Shown here: positions 4,269 to 5,072 of the stretch, piece after piece
Layout: each line of letters opens with the position of its first letter
Numbering within the stretch: position 1 is the stretch's first letter
Source of the DNA: Chloroflexi bacterium RBG_19FT_COMBO_55_16
GTDB lineage: Bacteria > Chloroflexota > Anaerolineae > Anaerolineales > UBA4823
Assembly (NCBI GenBank): GCA_001795335.1
Contig: MGOK01000102.1
Location: forward strand, 350-5,421
Direction of reading: 5' to 3'
Length of the DNA: 5,072 bases
Program-made: the position numbers and the translations under genes
Notes under the pieces: model-generated
The model's database searches: none
The model's input: only the letters and a program-made list of their open reading frames with translations
What the model was told of the DNA's origin: nothing

Positions 4269-5072
4269 ATGGATAAGCAGAACCCTCAACCCTCCGGTGA
4301 GCCTCTACATCCTTCGCAGGCCCACGACCACTCGAGTCACCAGCCCCCCAACGAGGCAACAAGCCACCCGCACCCTGAGATGGAACCCACCGCCCACCCG
4401 GGCAGGGCTGAACCAGTTGGTCATGACGCGTCCCATGCCCATCATCCAGCTGTAAGCCCCACCACAGGCCAGGCCGAAATGATGCATCACCCCGGTCATG
4501 AGCACGCGCTTAGCCAGCCTGCCTCAAGCGCCGAGCACAAAGCCCACACCGACCACACTGGCCACGAACGACTTTTCCGTGATCGCTTCTGGGTCTGCCT
4601 GGTGCTGTCCATCCCGGTGCTGCTTTACTCGCCGATGATCCAGGAATGGCTGGGCTTCAGCATACCATCTTTTCCCCTCAGCCAATGGATCGTCCCTCTT
4701 TTCTCCGTGATTGTTTTTCTATACGGCGGCCTGCCATTCTTGCGCATGGCGATCCCCGAGCTGCAAAATCGCCAGCCGGGGATGATGACCCTGATCTCAC
4801 TGGCGATTGGCGTTTCTTTTATTTACAGCCTGGCAACGACCGCCTTTAACCTGGGCGAGAGCTTCTATTGGGAGCTGGTGACGTTGATCGATGTCATGCT
4901 GCTGGGCCACTGGATGGAGATGCGCAGTGTGCGCCAGGCCTCGGGAGCCCTGAACGAACTTGCCAAGTTGATGCCGGATACTGCCGAGCGCATCCGAGAG
5001 AACGGTCAAGTCGAGATCGTCCCGGCCAGCCAGTTACAACTGGGCGACCTGCTGCTGGTGCGCCCAGGGGCC
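4269..5072 (+). CDS. copB: CopB-type heavy-metal P1B-ATPase with His-rich N-terminus, 3' end outside the window (partial)
   Basis: The frame from ATG 4269 stays open to the window end, giving 268 residues of a protein that should exceed 700. Residues 1-99 are hydrophilic and hold 19 histidines in short clusters ([26 protein letters not shown]). There is no ferredoxin-like CxxC metal-binding domain, which is the N-terminal style of CopB-type copper/silver exporters. Four membrane helices follow, at about 107-125, 138-158, 172-193 and 199-218. The block from F107-W108 with S114-I-P116 through [12 protein letters not shown], and the block [27 protein letters not shown], are typical of this family. 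The actuator domain begins at about 219 and is cut at [10 protein letters not shown], before the TGES loop. The CPC/CPH motif, the DKTGT phosphorylation site and the ATP-binding domain would lie outside. It uses ATP to pump metal (probably Cu or Ag) out of the cytoplasm. It is transcribed divergently from the zinc repressor/CDF operon. A Zn/Cd role cannot be excluded without the CPx motif. Confidence 0.9.
   Translation, partial: MDKQNPQPSGEPLHPSQAHDHSSHQPPNEATSHPHPEMEPTAHPGRAEPVGHDASHAHHPAVSPTTGQAEMMHHPGHEHALSQPASSAEHKAHTDHTGHERLFRDRFWVCLVLSIPVLLYSPMIQEWLGFSIPSFPLSQWIVPLFSVIVFLYGGLPFLRMAIPELQNRQPGMMTLISLAIGVSFIYSLATTAFNLGESFYWELVTLIDVMLLGHWMEMRSVRQASGALNELAKLMPDTAERIRENGQVEIVPASQLQLGDLLLVRPGA

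Noticed and set aside
4225..4505. Short frames on both strands over the start of the ATPase gene
   Set aside because: The His-rich ATPase N-terminus, with its strong ribosome site and continuous frame into a recognisable P1B-ATPase, explains this DNA; the other frames have low-complexity translations.

Overview
The window is a compact metal-homeostasis locus from a GC-rich bacterium. The coding DNA is GC-rich, the intergenic DNA is clearly AT-rich, and Shine-Dalgarno sites are good where visible (AAGGAG, AAGGAGG). The gene set (PepSY-like small protein, OmpR-type regulator, short Met-rich sensor kinase, SHOCT miniprotein, CopB-type ATPase, ArsR and CDF) is reminiscent of Chloroflexota (Anaerolineae-like) environmental genomes. 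That placement is an inference from protein style and cannot be proven here.

Left half, + strand: the 3' end of a small secreted or periplasmic PepSY-like protein (2-268) overlaps an OmpR/PhoB-family response regulator (255-962). After 2 bases comes a HAMP-type histidine kinase (965-2101). Its external loop is only about 40 residues long and carries a dense methionine cluster, which suggests soft-metal (Cu/Ag) sensing. The 221-base gap after the kinase holds four tandem 11-bp direct repeats (2138-2181), the layout used by OmpR/PhoB-family regulators. It is followed by a 76-residue membrane protein with a C-terminal SHOCT motif (2323-2553). The likely circuit is that the two-component system senses an envelope metal or stress and drives the SHOCT gene through the phased repeats.

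Right half: two divergent units share the 174-base intergenic region 4095-4268. Leftward, an ArsR/SmtB-family repressor with a complete CzrA-type alpha-5 zinc site (4094-3702) is translationally coupled by an ATGA overlap to a CDF-family zinc/divalent cation exporter (3705-2596). A convincing SmtB-like operator lies between the -35 and -10 of the arsR promoter. Rightward, a CopB-type P1B-ATPase with a roughly 100-residue histidine-rich N-terminus starts at 4269. It runs off the window inside its actuator domain, so no catalytic motif is visible.

Together the locus pairs a zinc-type repressor/exporter module with copper-like efflux and a copper-like two-component sensor. Nothing here is a wholly new class of system. 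The parts most worth follow-up are the minimal Met-rich sensor, the 11-bp phased repeat array in front of the SHOCT gene, the PepSY-like protein heading the two-component operon, and the shared control region between the zinc and copper-type exporters. No RNA genes, CRISPR arrays or mobile elements were seen, and no gene-free stretch exceeds 300 bases.
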